Shown one piece after another: positions 52,749 through 54,608 of a stretch of DNA of 54,608 nucleotides (position 1 is its first letter; every line of letters starts with the position of its first letter). This stretch comes from an uncultured Pseudomonadota bacterium (lineage in GTDB: Bacteria; Pseudomonadota; Gammaproteobacteria; Burkholderiales; CAIKXV01), in the NCBI GenBank assembly GCA_903831455.1, contig CAIKXV010000044.1, positions 1-54,608 on the forward strand. Direction: 5' to 3'. Position numbers and translations under genes: made by a program. The notes beneath the pieces were generated by a model that made no database searches, was not told where the DNA came from, and worked only from the letters and a program-made list of their open reading frames with translations.

Positions 52749-52866
52749 GGCGGGCCGAAGCACTCGCGGCCGCGGGCGCCCCCCCACGGCCGCATTCGAT
52801 GCGCCGTCATGCCGGACGGCTTGCGCGGATCGTCCGGCCGGTTCCCGGCCGTGACGGCCGCTCGCC

Positions 52867-53988
52867 TCAGTCCGCCTTCATGCCGGACTGCTTCACCAGT
52901 CGCGCGTAGAGGGCCAGTTCCGCCTTCATGAACTCGGCGAAGGCCTCGGGCGTGCTGGGCGTGGCGTCGGCGCCCTGGGTGAGCAGCCACGCGCGGAAGT
53001 CCGGCTGCCCGAGGATGCGCACCACCTGCGCGTTGAGCGTCTGCACGATGGGCGCCGGCACGCCGGCCGGCATCATCATGCCGTGCCAGGTGATTGCCTC
53101 GAACCCCGGGAACCCCGACTCGGCGACCGTGGGGATGTCCGGCACCGCAGCCGAGCGCACCGCGGAGGTGACCGCGAGCGGCCTCAGGCGTCCGTTGCGC
53201 ACGAACGGAAGGGTCGACCCCATGCTCGCGAACATGAGTTGCGTCTCGCCGGACATGAGCGCCCCGAGCGCGGGGGAACTGCCCTTGTAGGGGACGTGGG
53301 TCATGCGCACCTTCGCCGCGTCCGAGAACATCACCCCGGCGAGCTGGGCGGGCGTGCCGCTGCCCGAGGACCCGAAATTGAGTTCGCTCGGGCGAGCGCG
53401 GGCGAGCGCGACCAGTTCCTTCACCGATCGTGCCGGCAGCGAGGGGTGCACCACGAGGATGTTCGGAAAGGACGTGAGGCGGGAGACCGGCGTGAAGTCG
53501 CGGATCGCGTCGTAGGGCAGCTTCGCGTGCAGGTTGGGGTTGATCGCGTTCGTGGTGTTCGACCCCATGAACAGCGTGTAGCCGTCGGGCGCCGAACGTG
53601 CGGCGGCCTCGGCGCCGACGATGGTGCCCGCGCCGGGCCGGTTGTCGATCACGACCGTGTAGCCCGGCACCTCCGAGAGTTTCTGCGCGACCGATCGGGC
53701 CACGAGATCGGCGCCCCCGCCCGGCGGGAACGGCACGATGTAGCGCAGCGGTCGGGTCGGATAGCCCTGCCCGAGAACCGTCCCGGCGGCGAGCAGCAGC
53801 ATCACGCCGACCGCGCCGGCCGCGGCGCCCGACCACGCCCCGGCCTCGCGCGCCGGCAGACGGGCTGCCAGGGGGCGCAGCCGCCGCGTATCCGCCGCCC
53901 CGTTCACGCGGCAGGCACCCCGTGAATGGAACGCGAAGCGCGACCCACCGGACCGCATGCCCGTACCCGCGATGGACGACCGCTGCAT
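52867..53988 (-). CDS. Bug/TctC-type receptor 18
   Basis: ATG 53988 is chosen because GGAGGAGGG precedes it on the minus strand. The 373-residue product has an unusually long N-terminus: about 55 Arg- and Ala-rich residues come before the hydrophobic signal stretch (VGVMLLLAAGTVLGQ), so an internal start is possible. The first loop PFPPGGGAD is the canonical form. Then come IDNRPGAGTIVG, APDGYTLF, FGSSGSGTPAQL, THVPYKGSSPAL and DIPTVAESGFPGF, ending SGMKAD. It converges on the selenoprotein gene and follows receptor 19 by 50 bases. Confidence 0.92.
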   Translation of the reverse strand: MQRSSIAGTGMRSGGSRFAFHSRGACRVNGAADTRRLRPLAARLPAREAGAWSGAAAGAVGVMLLLAAGTVLGQGYPTRPLRYIVPFPPGGGADLVARSVAQKLSEVPGYTVVIDNRPGAGTIVGAEAAARSAPDGYTLFMGSNTTNAINPNLHAKLPYDAIRDFTPVSRLTSFPNILVVHPSLPARSVKELVALARARPSELNFGSSGSGTPAQLAGVMFSDAAKVRMTHVPYKGSSPALGALMSGETQLMFASMGSTLPFVRNGRLRPLAVTSAVRSAAVPDIPTVAESGFPGFEAITWHGMMMPAGVPAPIVQTLNAQVVRILGQPDFRAWLLTQGADATPSTPEAFAEFMKAELALYARLVKQSGMKAD

Positions 53989-54038
53989 CAGACCCTCCTC
54001 CCGTAGACGGCTGCGCTCAAGCCATCCTGCCCGCGCGC

Positions 54039-54608
54039 TCATTCGCGTTCAATGCCGGCCTCGGCAATCAGCCGCCCGAACAGCGCGTGCTCGCGCCGCG
54101 CGTAGGCCACCAGCTCCGCGGGGCCGGTGGTGGTCACGTCCAGACCGAGTTCGCCCAGCCGCCGCCGCGACTCGGTCGAGCCGAGCACGGTGGCCGCGTC
54201 GCGATGCAGCTGCTCGACCCGCGCGGCAGGCAATCCCGCAGGCCCGTAGAGCGCGAGCCAGCTCGTCAGCTCGAAACCCGGATACGTGGCCGCGATCGGC
54301 GCGACCCCGGGCAGCGCGGGGATCATCGCGGGGGACGTGACGCCGAGCGCTCGCATCTTGCCCGCCTGCACCAGCGGCAGCGTGCCGAGAACGCTGTTGA
54401 ACTGCACCGGCACTTCCCCCGACACCAGATCGGCGACCGCCTGGGACGAACCCTTGTAGGGCACGTGCAGCAGGCGGATGCCCGCGCGCGACTCGAGCAG
54501 CAACATGGCCAGATGCTGTACGCCACCGGTGCCGGAGGTGGCATAGGACAGCTTGCCGGGGTGCCGTCGCGCGAGCGCCACGAACTCCTGCAGGCTGCGC
54601 GCCGGCAG
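54039..54608 (-). CDS. Bug/TctC-type receptor 19, N-terminus outside the window
   Basis: Only the C-terminal 189 residues are visible; the frame runs off the right edge, so no start is given. The visible part begins LPARSLQEFVALARRHPGK and includes YATSGTGGVQHL, LHVPYKGSSQAVADL, LPGVAPIAATYPGFELTSW and a tail ending GIERE. LPGVAP replaces the usual LPDVPT. It is head-to-tail with receptor 18. Confidence 0.9.
   Translation of the reverse strand: MPARSLQEFVALARRHPGKLSYATSGTGGVQHLAMLLLESRAGIRLLHVPYKGSSQAVADLVSGEVPVQFNSVLGTLPLVQAGKMRALGVTSPAMIPALPGVAPIAATYPGFELTSWLALYGPAGLPAARVEQLHRDAATVLGSTESRRRLGELGLDVTTTGPAELVAYARREHALFGRLIAEAGIERE

Overview
The window is GC-rich bacterial chromosome, most likely from a betaproteobacterium of the order Burkholderiales. 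The main reason is the number of Bug/TctC-type periplasmic receptors: 19 separate genes (18 complete, one cut by the right edge), a family famously expanded in Bordetella- and Achromobacter-like lineages. No TctA or TctB membrane subunit is encoded here, so these are orphan receptors. No rRNA, phage, transposase or CRISPR array was seen. The left edge holds the first 19 codons of queA (minus strand) and a tRNA-Leu(CAA).

Left half (1.3-24.6 kb). A LysR/CysB-type regulator sits between two gene sets. On its own strand are two cupins and a Bug receptor. Divergent from it is a nine-gene plus-strand run: bicupin, ThDP-dependent decarboxylase/synthase-like enzyme, two SMP-30 lactonases, two Bug receptors, an ACMSD-like amidohydrolase and two more Bug receptors. 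This looks like an inducible uptake-and-breakdown operon for an organic acid. It is followed by SDR + Bug (minus), Bug + glycosidase-like protein + Bug (plus), and an old-yellow-enzyme family oxidoreductase + Bug. Two Bug genes begin with GTG inside the stop codon of the enzyme gene before them, which ties receptor to enzyme.

Middle (24.7-30.6 kb). This stretch differs in character: a small membrane protein, a Bug, a Sua5/YrdC-domain protein, and then a decayed defence island. The island has a RAMA-domain protein, a winged-helix/nucleotidyltransferase (MNT) gene overlapping a HEPN gene, and two relics of a type I restriction methyltransferase gene (hsdM). The N-terminal relic is coupled to the HEPN stop codon by an ATGA overlap. 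The C-terminal relic lies about 1 kb further on, and unrelated sequence replaces the middle of the gene.

Right half (30.6-54.6 kb). More Bug receptors are paired with catabolic enzymes: a 3-hydroxyisobutyrate-dehydrogenase-like enzyme, a CocE-type hydrolase, a CobW-family GTPase, two different cyanuric-acid-amidohydrolase/barbiturase-fold proteins around a TrzA/AtzB-like amidohydrolase and an ornithine-cyclodeaminase-like protein, an amidase, an FrsA-like alpha/beta hydrolase and an Asp/Glu-racemase-like protein.

Most striking is a carboxymuconolactone decarboxylase/AhpD-like gene at 52149-52748. It is interrupted by one in-frame TGA exactly where the second cysteine of its CxxC motif should be. 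A strong stem-loop with a GGTCT apical loop follows at almost the same distance as in the E. coli fdhF SECIS element. The simplest reading is a CxxU selenoprotein that ordinary gene callers would split or discard.
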